A stretch of DNA of 64,000 nucleotides from Pseudomonas khavaziana (GCF_019145205.1 NZ_JAHSTT010000006.1:1-64000), one strand, 5' to 3'. Counted from the first letter of the stretch, positions 17,846 to 27,636 are shown. Notes: generated from the letters alone by a model not told the origin. Program-made: numbers and translations.

Positions 17846-19824
17846 CAGGCCGCACCGCGCCAGCTGTTGATTCGTGCCAGGACCTTGGCCGGCACCTCAA
17901 AGCGGCGGCGGTTGAGGATCATGCCGTCCACTTTGCCGAACGCGGTGGTCAGCAGCGACACAGCGTTTTCGATGGTCGGCACGGTGCTGGTGCGGGCTTC
18001 GATCACCAGCACGATCTGGTCGGCGCGGCGCAGCGTCAGGAAGGCCTGGGGGTTGGACGACAAGGCCGAGGCATCCAGCAACAGCACTTCACCCGGCGTG
18101 GGCGCGTTTGCCCCATCGACCGAGACGCGGTGGCCACGCTCCTCCAGCAGACGCTTGAGCTGCTCGACGATAAACGTCACGCCCTCGCCATGTCGCGCTG
18201 AGGTCAGGCCCAGGGCAAAGCCTTCACTGGCGATGCGCTCCAGGGGCAGCAGGCTGTACAGGCGATAGAGGCTGGCGGTGACGGCTGCCGGCGTTGCGTC
18301 TTGCACATCGGGGATGCTGCTCCACAGCGGCACATGGAACATCTCCTGCAACCGGGTGCCATCGTGAATGCGCTGGTCCAGCAGGTACAGCACATAGATG
18401 GTCAACAAGCCCACGGCCACGCCGGCGGGAATGGCGAACAACAGAATCAGCAGGCTCTTGGGAAACACGCGTGACGGGTTCAGGGTGGCGTGTTCGATCA
18501 GGGCGATGTTGCTGATCTGGCTGTTGTCCAGTTCGTGGTCGATTCGCGCCTGTTCAAGATTGTCCGAGTACAAGGCGTAGCTTTTTTCGGCGGCGCGCAG
18601 TTGTTGGCTCAGCTTGTTGAGTTCCGGCTCATCGGTCATCGCCTTGTCACGCTGGTCGCGCAGCTCGGCGAGGGTCTTGTCGTAGTTCTCGATTTCGCCG
18701 GCCAGTTTGCGCTCTTGCAATTGGGCGTCGATCACTTGCTGCTTGATGTTGATCACCAGGCTGTTGGGCGCGGTGTTTTGCGAGCGCTCCAGGCGTGTGG
18801 CTTCCTGGGCGCTGAGGGCTTCCATATCGCGGATGTTCTGCTCAATCTGATTGACCTGCGGGGTGCCCGGCAGGTAGGTGCGCAACAGGCGAGCCCGCTC
18901 TACTTGCAGCGCATTGAGCTGGCGCTTGAGGTCCAGTTGGGTGGGGTTAAGGCTGGTTTCGCGCATCGTCACCACGTCCGCCGGCTGGTTCTTGATCTGC
19001 TGGCTGGCGTTGGCCAGGAGGCTGCGGATCCCCGAGATCTGGTTTTGTGCGCTGACCTTGGCGTCGGTGACGCGGTCGATCTGGCTGGTGAGGTTCTTCA
19101 GGCGCGCATCGACACTGATCGAATCGATCTGCTTCAGACGGCCTTGCAGTTGGTCCTTCAGGCTTTGGATATTTTCCGCCACCTTGGCGCGCTCGGTTTC
19201 GTAGAAGGTATGCAGGCTTTTGCGCCCGAGGATCCGCGCACGTTCCTCAAGGTAGGCATTGACCCATTCCTCGACGATTTTTTGCGCCACCGCCGGGTCG
19301 TCCCAGGTGAAGGAAATCTCGATCACCGAAGAGCCCGGCTCGTGACCGGCTTTGAAGTTCTTCTCCAGCGAGGTCGCCAGGCGCTCAAGCGGGCTTTGTT
19401 TCTCGGCAAGGCCTACGAACTGCAGCACGCTGCGCACGCCATTGATCACTTCGCCAACGCCTTTTTTGACGTAGAACTTGGTGATCTTCCAGAAGCCTTG
19501 TGGCGGTTCGGATGTCATCGCCATATAGCGCTCGGCAACGATATGCACAATGGGCCGGCCGGTGAGCATTTTTTCCTCGTCGACAATCGGGTCGTGCTGG
19601 GTGCTCGGGGCAATCAGCGTCTGGCGGTTGGCGGCTTCGATCGGCAACGTGGTGTTATCCCGCCCCGGCTTGACCAGCAAGCGCGCGTCGGACTCGTAGC
19701 GAGCCGGCAACAGGAAGGCACCCAGCACCGCGACGACGATCGTGGTGATCACTGCCAGTTTGAATTCGCGGCGGTAGATGAAAAACAGCCGCAGCAGGTC
19801 GCGAAGAGAGCGGATTTCGATCAC
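17845..19824 (-). CDS. pslE: PslE polysaccharide co-polymerase (Wzc-like)
   Basis: The 659-residue inner-membrane protein controls chain length and export. An N-terminal membrane helix (about residues 18-40) precedes a Wzz/PCP domain, a long periplasmic coiled coil (about 180-440) and a second membrane helix (about 450-475). The cytoplasmic C-terminus resembles a Wzc/BY-kinase domain, but the Walker A equivalent reads TSARHGEGVTF, with valine where the ATP-binding lysine should be, and there is no tyrosine tail. It is therefore probably not an active kinase. The length matches PslE (about 662 residues). A 68-base gap separates it from pslD. Confidence 0.9.
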   Translation of the reverse strand: MIEIRSLRDLLRLFFIYRREFKLAVITTIVVAVLGAFLLPARYESDARLLVKPGRDNTTLPIEAANRQTLIAPSTQHDPIVDEEKMLTGRPIVHIVAERYMAMTSEPPQGFWKITKFYVKKGVGEVINGVRSVLQFVGLAEKQSPLERLATSLEKNFKAGHEPGSSVIEISFTWDDPAVAQKIVEEWVNAYLEERARILGRKSLHTFYETERAKVAENIQSLKDQLQGRLKQIDSISVDARLKNLTSQIDRVTDAKVSAQNQISGIRSLLANASQQIKNQPADVVTMRETSLNPTQLDLKRQLNALQVERARLLRTYLPGTPQVNQIEQNIRDMEALSAQEATRLERSQNTAPNSLVINIKQQVIDAQLQERKLAGEIENYDKTLAELRDQRDKAMTDEPELNKLSQQLRAAEKSYALYSDNLEQARIDHELDNSQISNIALIEHATLNPSRVFPKSLLILLFAIPAGVAVGLLTIYVLYLLDQRIHDGTRLQEMFHVPLWSSIPDVQDATPAAVTASLYRLYSLLPLERIASEGFALGLTSARHGEGVTFIVEQLKRLLEERGHRVSVDGANAPTPGEVLLLDASALSSNPQAFLTLRRADQIVLVIEARTSTVPTIENAVSLLTTAFGKVDGMILNRRRFEVPAKVLARINSWRGAA

Positions 19825-19892
19825 AGGATTACTCCATTGAAAATTGTTTAACGCTGAATGCGAAAATTGCAGTCAACTCAATCAGGTAACGA

Positions 19893-20723
19893 TCAAGGAG
19901 TTGTGCCTTGGGGAAAGACATTTATAGGGCCATTAGTCGTGTTCCCGCTGTTTTTCACGCCGCTGTCATTGAGGTCATAATTCAAACCAATACCAATCCC
20001 CTTGTTGATCGGAAACAGCCTTGTGAAGTACATATCCACAGCCTCCACCGTCGCGCCGATGCCCGACTGCGGCACGAAGATCAAATCGCCGCGCTGCAAC
20101 GCCACCCGCGGGTGATTGGCGTTGGTCAACATGCTTTCCAGGCTGATGAAATACGTCCTGTACTTGCCATCCGGGCCGGTGCGCATCAAGGCCACGTTGG
20201 AGGCATCCGCCGAGGGCAATACACCGCCGGAACTGAGCAGCGCCTGCTCGACGCTGACGTTTCCGGCCAGGTCGAAAAACGCCGGGTTGGGCACCGCGCC
20301 GCCGATAAACACCTTGTTGCTCGGTGCGCTGGCGATGTTCACCGTCACCGCCGGTTCGCGGTAGATACGCTTGTACTTCTCGGTGATTTCCTTGCCCAGG
20401 TCTTCGGGCGTGCGCAGGGCCGCCTTGACCCGGCCAATGTTGGGCACCGAGATCACGCCGTCGGGGCGTACCACGAACACCGTCATGTCATCGGCCGCCG
20501 CCGGTTCCTGGGCATCGCGCACGATCCGCAGCGAGTCGCCGCTCTGGATCAGCACCTGCGGCGGCGGCAGGTCGGCCAGGGTCAGCGCTGCTTGATGGCC
20601 GGCCTTGAGCGTATTGTCGTCAGGAAGCGGCACCCGCGCGGGGGTCGAACAACCCGCCAGCCAGATTGAGGCACTCAAGAGGCTGAACAGGGTAAGACGG
20701 GAACGTCGGTTAATAGTCTTCAT
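19893..20723 (-). CDS. pslD: PslD outer-membrane polysaccharide export lipoprotein
   Basis: A 276-residue OPX (Wza-like) protein. It has a lipoprotein signal with lipobox WLAGC (Cys near residue 25), a Poly_export domain (IQSGDSLRIV to NIGRVKAAL) and SLBB-type repeats (NKVFIGGAVPNPAFFDL). It should form the outer-membrane exit for Psl together with PslE. The gap to pslC is six bases. Confidence 0.9.
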   Translation of the reverse strand: MKTINRRSRLTLFSLLSASIWLAGCSTPARVPLPDDNTLKAGHQAALTLADLPPPQVLIQSGDSLRIVRDAQEPAAADDMTVFVVRPDGVISVPNIGRVKAALRTPEDLGKEITEKYKRIYREPAVTVNIASAPSNKVFIGGAVPNPAFFDLAGNVSVEQALLSSGGVLPSADASNVALMRTGPDGKYRTYFISLESMLTNANHPRVALQRGDLIFVPQSGIGATVEAVDMYFTRLFPINKGIGIGLNYDLNDSGVKNSGNTTNGPINVFPQGTTP

Positions 20724-20729
20724 GACGGC

Positions 20730-21641
20730 TCAAGTCCAGTAGGTGGAAAACATGCCCACGCGCCGTTTAAGCGAGTTGGGCAAGTAGCGTTCAAGGTGGC
20801 CGAGGCGATAACCCAGCAATTTAAAGGCACTGCGCACCACCACTTCGGGCGCGCGATACAGCGCGTTGGCCTCGCGCAATGCGCGCAGTTCGGCCAGAAC
20901 ATAACGTTTGCCTTCACCGCCGGCGTCGCCAAACGCCTGGCGAATCCACGGCTCGCGGCCGTAGAACACACCGATATCGAAGTAGCGGCGAAACTCTTCC
21001 AGCAAGCGGTAATCGTGGGAGTGATACACCTGCGCGCTGGCGGCGTAGCGCACCTGGTAGCCGGCCAGCAACATGCGTGCGGCGACGTAGGCGTCTTCGC
21101 TGCCGATCACATCCTGGGGGAAGCCACCCACCGCGCTCAGGGCGCTGCGCCGGTATACCGAAAACGAGTCGGAGCTGAAGCAGGTCTTGATGCCCAGTTG
21201 CGCTGCATCGTCCAGGCGTTTGGTGCGGCTGGTCGCCGGGTAATTGAAGTGCCTCGACTGCGCGCCGAGCACGCCGGCGCCGGGGTGCGGCAGTTGTCGG
21301 CCATAGGCCACGCCATTGAGCGGGTCCAGTTGCAGCTCGCTGATCAGGTTGGCGAAGGTCTCGGCGGTGGCGGGGATGGCGTCCTGGGTCATCACGATCA
21401 AGGCGTCGCCGCCCACCTGTTCACTGGCCCAGCGCCGGGTGCCGCCGTGGTTGAAATCACCGGCATCAATCACTTCCACGCGTGCGCCGAATTCGCGCAA
21501 GCGCGCCACGGTGTCATCGCTCGATGCGCTGTCGACCACCAGCATCTCGTCCGGCTGCAAGGTCTGCATGCGCAGCGCTGGCAACAGGCGGTCCAGATGG
21601 CTGGCCGCATTGCGGGTGGGGATGATCAGGGAGGTACGCAT
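20730..21641 (-). CDS. pslC: PslC glycosyltransferase (GT2)
   Basis: A 303-residue GT-A/GT2 enzyme: SLIIPTRNAASHLDRLLPAL at the N-terminus, VVDSASSDDTV, and the metal-binding DxD-like region VMTQDA. Size and position match PslC. Its ATG shares one base with the pslB stop codon. Confidence 0.9.
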   Translation of the reverse strand: MRTSLIIPTRNAASHLDRLLPALRMQTLQPDEMLVVDSASSDDTVARLREFGARVEVIDAGDFNHGGTRRWASEQVGGDALIVMTQDAIPATAETFANLISELQLDPLNGVAYGRQLPHPGAGVLGAQSRHFNYPATSRTKRLDDAAQLGIKTCFSSDSFSVYRRSALSAVGGFPQDVIGSEDAYVAARMLLAGYQVRYAASAQVYHSHDYRLLEEFRRYFDIGVFYGREPWIRQAFGDAGGEGKRYVLAELRALREANALYRAPEVVVRSAFKLLGYRLGHLERYLPNSLKRRVGMFSTYWT

Positions 21642-23101
21642 CAGGGTTTCACTTCAACCGGCGCGCGGCCGTAGATGTCGTCATAGCGCACGATGTCGTC
21701 TTCACCCAGGTACTCACCGCTCTGTACCTCGATCATCACCAGGTCGATGATGCCGGGGTTGGTCAGGCGGTGTTTGTGCCCGGCAGGAATGTAGGTGGAC
21801 TCGTTCATATTGAGCAGGATTTCCCGCTCGCCATTGGTGATCATCGCCGCGCCGCTGACCACCACCCAATGCTCGCTGCGGTGGTGGTGCATTTGCAGGG
21901 ACAGCGAGCCTTTGGGCTTGACCACGATGCGCTTGATCTTGAACCGCGTGCTTTCTTCCAGCACCGTGTAGGTGCCCCATGGGCGGGTGACGGTGCGATG
22001 CAGGCTGAACGCCGGGTGATTCTGGCGCTTGAGTTCGGCGACGATATACCGCACATCCTGGCTGCGATGGGCGTCGGCGATCAGCAGTGCGTCCGGGGTG
22101 TCGACGATGATCAGGTCGCGCACGCCCACTGCACCGAGTACGCGCTTGGGCGAATCGATATAGCAGTTATGCACGTCGTGCAGGATCGCCTCGCCATTGA
22201 TCTGGTTGCCATTGTCGTCACTGGGGGTGAGTTCGCGCAGGGCTTCCCAGGAGCCGATATCGCTCCAGCCAATGTCGCAGGGCACGACCGCGACCTGCGC
22301 GGATTTTTCCATCAAGGCCACGTCGATGGAGATGTCCGGCGCGGTGCCGAAACCTTCCGGGCTCAGTTCGCGCTGGCGACTGCTGCTGTTTTGCAGGGTC
22401 TGGCTGTGCTCGAGTGCGGCCTTGGCTGCGTCCAGGACTGTCGGTGCGTGGCTGGCCAATTCTTCCAGCAGGCTGGCAGCCTTGAAGCAGAACATGCCGG
22501 CATTCCACAGGTGCTTGCCGCCGTCCAGGTAGCCTTGGGCGGTGGCCTGATCGGGCTTTTCGACAAAGCGCTGGACCTGGAACCCAACACCCAGCGGCGC
22601 CCCTTGTTCTATATAGCCAAAGCCGGTTTCTGCTCGGTCAGGCTGGATGCCAAAGGTCACCAGGTAACCTGCTTCGGCCAATGCGCGGGCTTTTTCCACC
22701 GCCTGGGCAAAGGCGCCTTCATCGAGGACCAGATGATCGGCCGGCATCACCAGCAACTGCGCGTCTGCGCCAAAATGCTCTTGCACGTGCAAGGCGGCCA
22801 CGGCGATGGCGGCGGCGGTGTTGCGGCCAAACGGCTCCAGCAGCAGGTCGAGGCCCAGGCGCTGGGTGTTCACCGCGCGGTAGTCGTCCAGGGTGCGAAA
22901 CAGCAGGTCGCGGTTGGTTACCGTCAGGATGCTGTCCACCCCCGGCAAGTGACTGGCCCGCAGGAAGGTCTTCTGCAGCAGGCTCTGGTCGTCACGCATG
23001 CGCATGAAGGGCTTGGGCATGTTCTGCCGCGAAACCGGCCACAGCCGCGTGCCCGAACCACCGGAGATGATGCACGGGATCAATCCGTTAAGAGGGTTCA
23101 T
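21641..23101 (-). CDS. pslB: PslB mannose-1-phosphate guanylyltransferase/mannose-6-phosphate isomerase
   Basis: A bifunctional cytoplasmic enzyme giving GDP-mannose for Psl. The N-terminal nucleotidyltransferase carries IISGGSGTRLWPVSR (pyrophosphorylase signature) and FVEKPD; the C-terminal cupin isomerase domain has RPWGTYTVLEE and MHHHRSEHWVVVSG. The ATG at 23101 overlaps the pslA stop (TGATG), giving 486 residues, against 488 for P. aeruginosa PslB. The longer frame upstream runs inside pslA and is not used. Confidence 0.93.
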   Translation of the reverse strand: MNPLNGLIPCIISGGSGTRLWPVSRQNMPKPFMRMRDDQSLLQKTFLRASHLPGVDSILTVTNRDLLFRTLDDYRAVNTQRLGLDLLLEPFGRNTAAAIAVAALHVQEHFGADAQLLVMPADHLVLDEGAFAQAVEKARALAEAGYLVTFGIQPDRAETGFGYIEQGAPLGVGFQVQRFVEKPDQATAQGYLDGGKHLWNAGMFCFKAASLLEELASHAPTVLDAAKAALEHSQTLQNSSSRQRELSPEGFGTAPDISIDVALMEKSAQVAVVPCDIGWSDIGSWEALRELTPSDDNGNQINGEAILHDVHNCYIDSPKRVLGAVGVRDLIIVDTPDALLIADAHRSQDVRYIVAELKRQNHPAFSLHRTVTRPWGTYTVLEESTRFKIKRIVVKPKGSLSLQMHHHRSEHWVVVSGAAMITNGEREILLNMNESTYIPAGHKHRLTNPGIIDLVMIEVQSGEYLGEDDIVRYDDIYGRAPVEVKP

Positions 23102-24540
23102 CAATAGACTTCCTTGGTGGAAAGGACGGCCGGAACCGTCATGAAAACGATGTACAGATCCAGCCACACCGACCATTTGGCGATGTATTCCAGATCGTAT
23201 TCGACCCGCTTCTGGATCTTGAACAGGGTGTCGGTTTCGCCGCGGTAGCCGTTGATCTGCGCCCAGCCGGTGATGCCGGGCTTGACCCGATGGCGCGAGC
23301 TGTATTCGCTGACCGCTTGCTCGAACGGAATCCCGGCGGCCTTGGTGGCCGTGGCATGGGGGCGCGGGCCGACCATCGACATATTGCCCAGCAGCACGTT
23401 GAACAGCTGTGGCAGCTCATCGATGCTGGTCTTGCGAATGATCCGGCCGACCCGGGTGATGCGCGGGTCCAGGCGCGTAGTCTGGTTCTCGGCATTGAGG
23501 TCGGTCTGCTCGACGTACATCGAGCGGAACTTGAACACCCGGATCAGGTTGTCGTTGTAGCCAAAGCGCTTCTGGCGAAACAGCACCGGGCCCTTGGAAT
23601 CGAGTTTGATCGCGATGGCCGTCACCAGCATCAGCGGTGACAGCAGCAGCAGGCCCAGGCTGGCCAGCAGCAGGTCTTCGCAACGCTTGATAAAGGGCGA
23701 CCAGCCGCGCAGTGGCAACTGCGACGTGTTGAACATCAGGATGCCGCCCACATCGGTGATGCGGTTATGGCCATAGCGCAAGGCGGCCATGTCCGGCACC
23801 AGCATGACGTTCACCGACATCTGCCGCAGGCGCTTGACCAAGCCATTGATGCGCTGTTCGGCGGCCCAGGGCAGGGTGATCATCACCTGGTTGACCTGTT
23901 CGGAGCGGATCAGCTTTTCCAGGTCGCGGGTATTACCCAACAACGGCAGGCGGCTCAATTCCTTGGGAATGCGCTCGGTACGGTCGTCGATAAAACCGAT
24001 CAGGCCGGAACGGATATCACTATTGCGCGACAGGTGTTCGGCCACGTGGACCGCCGTCTCGGTAAAGCCCAGGATCACCGTGCGCTGCAAGAACTTGCCG
24101 TTCTTCATCAAATGGCGATACAGGCGCAGCATCAATATCCGCTCCACGCCAAACAGCACCAGGCTCATGGAGAACCAGGCCGCCAGGTTGCGTGGGCTCA
24201 ACTGCGGGAATAGCAGCAAGATCTGGTACATGAACAGCAGGATGCAGAACGCCGAGACCCAGGCCACCAGCATCACGCGAAAACGCAGGCGATTGCTGAA
24301 CAGATCCTCGGAGTACACCCCCAGGGCCTGGAATAGAATGATGGTCAGCAGCGCAAAGAACACCAGCAGGCCCAGGTAGTGGTTGCGCATGTGCTCGGCG
24401 ACAGGTTCCGGATAGAACAACAGGATAATTGCCGGCACCACAGCAGTGAGGCCGTGGATCAGTTTTACAAAGACGACAAAAAACTCAACGAAACCGGGAC
24501 GAGTCAAAAACAGGCTATCGACCGACGATTTACCGCGCAT
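23101..24540 (-). CDS. pslA: PslA undecaprenyl-phosphate sugar phosphotransferase
   Basis: The first psl gene encodes a 479-residue WcaJ/WbaP-type enzyme that starts the lipid-linked repeat unit. Four N-terminal membrane helices (about residues 15-125) precede a Rossmann-like CoA-binding-type domain and the C-terminal sugar transferase domain with KRCEDLLLASLGLLLLSP, LFRQKRFGYN, FKFRSM, KTSIDELPQLFNVL and MVGPRP. A GAGGA ribosome site lies eight to nine bases before the ATG. FleQ-like motifs lie 180-255 bases upstream. Confidence 0.93.
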   Translation of the reverse strand: MRGKSSVDSLFLTRPGFVEFFVVFVKLIHGLTAVVPAIILLFYPEPVAEHMRNHYLGLLVFFALLTIILFQALGVYSEDLFSNRLRFRVMLVAWVSAFCILLFMYQILLLFPQLSPRNLAAWFSMSLVLFGVERILMLRLYRHLMKNGKFLQRTVILGFTETAVHVAEHLSRNSDIRSGLIGFIDDRTERIPKELSRLPLLGNTRDLEKLIRSEQVNQVMITLPWAAEQRINGLVKRLRQMSVNVMLVPDMAALRYGHNRITDVGGILMFNTSQLPLRGWSPFIKRCEDLLLASLGLLLLSPLMLVTAIAIKLDSKGPVLFRQKRFGYNDNLIRVFKFRSMYVEQTDLNAENQTTRLDPRITRVGRIIRKTSIDELPQLFNVLLGNMSMVGPRPHATATKAAGIPFEQAVSEYSSRHRVKPGITGWAQINGYRGETDTLFKIQKRVEYDLEYIAKWSVWLDLYIVFMTVPAVLSTKEVY

Positions 24541-24719
24541 AGATCAGATCCTCAATACACCACCAGAACGTTCCTGTTCGTTTGCTCATCCATAAGGCAG
24601 GTTTGCTTTACAAGTGGTGCAAAATCGAACGACTGCTGTCGCTGGGTAATACGTAACGCCTGTTCGTGCGCAGGAATTTACGGAGTGATGGCTAAATAGT
24701 GGCTTCCTTGAGGTTCCGT

Positions 24720-24794
24720 GTCAATGATTTGGCTTTTTTCGCCGTTGCCGTCAATGGCTCTCATAAGGCCCCCATGATATGACGTTTTATTGAC
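24720..24794 (-). promoter_or_regulatory. cluster of FleQ-like GTCAAT motifs upstream of pslA
   Basis: Three GTCAAT half sites lie here: 24720-24725 and 24750-24755 on the plus strand, and 24789-24794 on the minus strand. Two extend to 14-mers matching 11 of 14 positions of the FleQ consensus that I recall from P. aeruginosa (GTCAATAAATTGAC): 24720-24733, and 24781-24794 read on the minus strand. In P. aeruginosa FleQ represses psl and pel until c-di-GMP binds. The rest of the 504-base gap upstream of pslA holds only a REP pair (next entry). Confidence 0.4.
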
Positions 24795-24927
24795 ATTGGC
24801 GGGAGTCTTTCAGAATAATCGAGAATTGATGCTGGCTTTTTGGAGTGTAGGAACAAACATGGGGATTTGCCTGCCAGCGAAAAAAGCTCTCTGACGATGG
24901 TAGGAGGGGGGAGGGCAAGGCTTTTTA

Positions 24928-25025
24928 GTAGGAGCGAGCTTGCTCGCGAAAAACGTCAACAATAACGCGTGTTTCCTGGATAAACGCGGCGTCCGTGAGT
25001 TTTTCGCGAGCAAGCTCGCTCCTAC
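24928..25025. repeat. REP pair (perfect 27-base inverted repeat)
   Basis: A 27-base REP sequence (starting GTAGGAGCGAGCTTGCTCGC, 24928-24954) recurs as an exact inverted copy at 24999-25025, separated by 44 bases. This is the REPIN arrangement of fluorescent pseudomonads. The same family recurs at the right end of the window (63772-63871). It separates the psl promoter from the 3' end of the neighbouring receptor gene. Confidence 0.85.
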
Positions 25026-25044
25026 AGCGGGTGATGTGCAGTGC

Positions 25045-27531
25045 TTAGAAGTTACCTTTGAGGCTCAGCGTCAGGTTGCGCGGCTCTCCGTAGAGATTAC
25101 CCCAACCCGCTGTGCCCACGGTCTGGTAGTAGTTTTTATCAAACAGGTTGTTGCCGTTGAGCGCCACGGTCCAAGTGTCGTCCACCTGATACGCCAGGCG
25201 CGCATTCCACAACGCATATCCAGCTTGTTCAAGCTTGATGGTTTGCAGTCGGTAGTTGCTGCTTTGGGCGTTGACCCCTGCACCGACTGTCCATTTCGAC
25301 AGCGCACCGTCCAACTGATAGTCGCCCCACAACCTGAGCATATGCCGTGGCACGTAGGTGTTGGATACCGCGCCTTCGGCTGTGCTATCGATGTTTTTCA
25401 GGTTCTTGGTCTGCGTGTAGGTATAGCCGCCGAACACTTGCAGGCGTTCGAGCAATTCACCACTGAGCTCGGCCTCCACCCCTTGGGCGCGAACTTTGCC
25501 TGTGTCGGTGTAGCAGTAGCCGTCTGAGGAGCTGCCGCAACGGGTCTCGAAGTCGGTTTGGGCGGCATTCTTTTCGATTGCGCGGAACACTGCCAGGGAG
25601 CTGTTCAAGCGCCCGTCAAACCACTCACCCTTGATGCCAAGCTCATAGTTCTCGCCCATTTTTGGCTTGAGGGCCGAACCGCTGACCGTGGCGTAGGAGC
25701 TTTGCGGCTGGAAAATATCGGCGTAGCTGGCGTACACCGAGAGATTGTCATTGAGGTCATAGATCAACGCGCCAAACGGCGTTACCACGCCGGTTTCCTT
25801 GGTGCGTGCGTCTTGATCGGCCCACTCGCCCCACGCCAGGTTCAGGGACTTGCGGCGGTTTTCGTACCAGCTGACGCGACTGCCGAGCACCAGCATCAAG
25901 GGCTCGGTCAGGCGCAGGCGCAAGGTGGCGTAGGCGCCGTATTGCGTGGCGGTCTCGTTGACGGTGCCGCCTCGGTACATGTTGGGCCAGAACGTGTCGT
26001 CGGCAGGTTCCGGGAAGTGGTGATTGGGGTTGAAAACGCTTTGGCGCTGGGGCAGGTTGCGGATCGCGTAGACATCGTCCTGGGTACCGCGACTGCCGTT
26101 GGCGCCGAGGATCAATTCATGTTGCAGGCCAAACGCCTCGAACTGGCCGTCGATATAGGCATCCAGGCCGTAGTCCTTGTGATCGTAGTCCAGCAGTGCG
26201 GCGTAGCTGGTGAGGGTGGGCGCCGGGTCGCCATAGTCCACGGTGCTTTCACTGGCGGCGTATTTGATATCTTGCAGGTTGCGGCTATGCACGGCGCTGA
26301 CTTTGAGCTTCCAGGCGTCATTGAAGTGATGGGTCACATCGGCGAACAACGTGGTGCGCTGGCTTTGCCAGTCGTTCCAGGCCTGGCCCAGGCAGGTGGA
26401 GCGGCTCAGGCCGAGGCTTTTGCCGTCGCGGTAGCGCGGCAGGCCGCTCCAGCACGGCGTGGCGTCGACATCCTCATGGCTGGCACCGAAGCCCAGGGTG
26501 GTGTCGGGTGTGACATCCATGTCCAGGGCTGCGTAAAACGCTTGGTCCTGGCGCTTGGCAAGGTCCATGTAGGAACCGCGATTCTGTTGGCTGACTGCCG
26601 CGCGGCCACGCACCGTGCCGCTGTCGTTCAGCGGGCCGCCAGTGTCGAGTTCGGCTTGGTAGTTATCCCAGGTGCCTGCCGACAACCCGAGGCTGGTGGT
26701 GGGAGTGGCCTGGGGCCGCTTGCGCACGAAGTTCACCGCACCACTGGCGGTGCCGGCGCCCTTGAGCATGCCGGCGGCCCCCTTGAGCACTTCCACCCGG
26801 TCATAAATCGCCATGTTTGCGCTGAAACTGTCGGCCTGTATGTAATCCTTGCCGATGTCCAGCGGCACGCCATCGAACTGGTACTGGCCGAGCATCTTGA
26901 AGCCCCGGGAATAGAAATACTTGCCGCCCATGGGCGATTCGTAGCTGGTGATGCCTGGCGTGCGCTCCAGCAATTGGTCGATGGTGGTGATGTTCTGGTC
27001 ATCCATCAGCTTGCGGGTCATCACGCTCACCGATTGCGGGGTGCGTCGCAGGCTGTGTTCACCCTTGCCGATGGTCACCGCACCGGTGGTGTAGGAGCCG
27101 CTGCCTTCGGTGGTGGCGCCCAGGCGATCGCCGGTGATGGTGGTGGCGCCCAGGTTCAGCGCCGAGCTGTCTTGATGCTGAGGCAACAACAACCAAGCGT
27201 TCTGGCCCTGGCTTTGAGCCTGCAACCCCTGGCCCTGAAGCAACCGGCTCAGGGCCGATTGTGGGTCCAGGGTGCCGTTCAGCCCCGGGCTGTTTTTGCC
27301 CGCCACGCTGCCCGCGTCATATGAAAGGCTGATACCGGCCTGCCGCGCAAACTGATCAAGGGCGCCGGCCAGAGGGCCAGGGGCAATATCCCAGGCGCGG
27401 GCCGGGCGCTCGTTGCCGGGCTCTTGGGCACTAGCGGTATAGGGCAGGGCGCTGGCCGCCACGCTCGCGCCCAGGAGAAGGGCGTTGACGGCGTGTCTGA
27501 GAGGTGAACGTTTGGAGGGGAACGCTTGCAT
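25045..27531 (-). CDS. TonB-dependent siderophore receptor with STN signalling domain
   Basis: An 828-residue outer-membrane transducer. After the signal peptide (to about residue 36) comes the secretin/TonB N-terminal (STN) domain (WDIAPGPLAGALDQFARQAG to residue 115), which contacts the anti-sigma regulator when the siderophore binds. The plug follows (RTPQSVSVMTRKLMDDQN; RVEVLKGAAGMLKGAG), then the barrel ending in phenylalanine (LKGNF). It lies downstream of fecI- and fecR-type genes in the same orientation, so it probably belongs to a cell-surface signalling system of the FpvA/FoxA kind. A GGAAA element (27584-27590, minus strand) in the 105-base gap to fecR could be its ECF promoter. 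The ligand is unknown. Confidence 0.92.
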   Translation of the reverse strand: MQAFPSKRSPLRHAVNALLLGASVAASALPYTASAQEPGNERPARAWDIAPGPLAGALDQFARQAGISLSYDAGSVAGKNSPGLNGTLDPQSALSRLLQGQGLQAQSQGQNAWLLLPQHQDSSALNLGATTITGDRLGATTEGSGSYTTGAVTIGKGEHSLRRTPQSVSVMTRKLMDDQNITTIDQLLERTPGITSYESPMGGKYFYSRGFKMLGQYQFDGVPLDIGKDYIQADSFSANMAIYDRVEVLKGAAGMLKGAGTASGAVNFVRKRPQATPTTSLGLSAGTWDNYQAELDTGGPLNDSGTVRGRAAVSQQNRGSYMDLAKRQDQAFYAALDMDVTPDTTLGFGASHEDVDATPCWSGLPRYRDGKSLGLSRSTCLGQAWNDWQSQRTTLFADVTHHFNDAWKLKVSAVHSRNLQDIKYAASESTVDYGDPAPTLTSYAALLDYDHKDYGLDAYIDGQFEAFGLQHELILGANGSRGTQDDVYAIRNLPQRQSVFNPNHHFPEPADDTFWPNMYRGGTVNETATQYGAYATLRLRLTEPLMLVLGSRVSWYENRRKSLNLAWGEWADQDARTKETGVVTPFGALIYDLNDNLSVYASYADIFQPQSSYATVSGSALKPKMGENYELGIKGEWFDGRLNSSLAVFRAIEKNAAQTDFETRCGSSSDGYCYTDTGKVRAQGVEAELSGELLERLQVFGGYTYTQTKNLKNIDSTAEGAVSNTYVPRHMLRLWGDYQLDGALSKWTVGAGVNAQSSNYRLQTIKLEQAGYALWNARLAYQVDDTWTVALNGNNLFDKNYYQTVGTAGWGNLYGEPRNLTLSLKGNF

Positions 27532-27636
27532 GACCGCGGGATGCTCCTGAGGAAAGTGAATGAAACCGGCCTGTTGATCGGCCTTTCCTTACAGGTCGAG
27601 CGGCAATGAGAATTCACCTCATTTATTTTCAGTCGG

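Noticed and set aside
24541..25044. Small RNA or CRISPR array in the gap upstream of pslA
   Set aside because: The only repeats are one inverted REP pair; there are no regularly spaced direct repeats and no clear sRNA promoter-terminator pair.
25558..27324. 588-codon open frame antisense to the STN-type TonB receptor
   Set aside because: Long antisense frames are common in high-GC genes; the product is low-complexity in Val, Gly and Ala with no recognisable motif.
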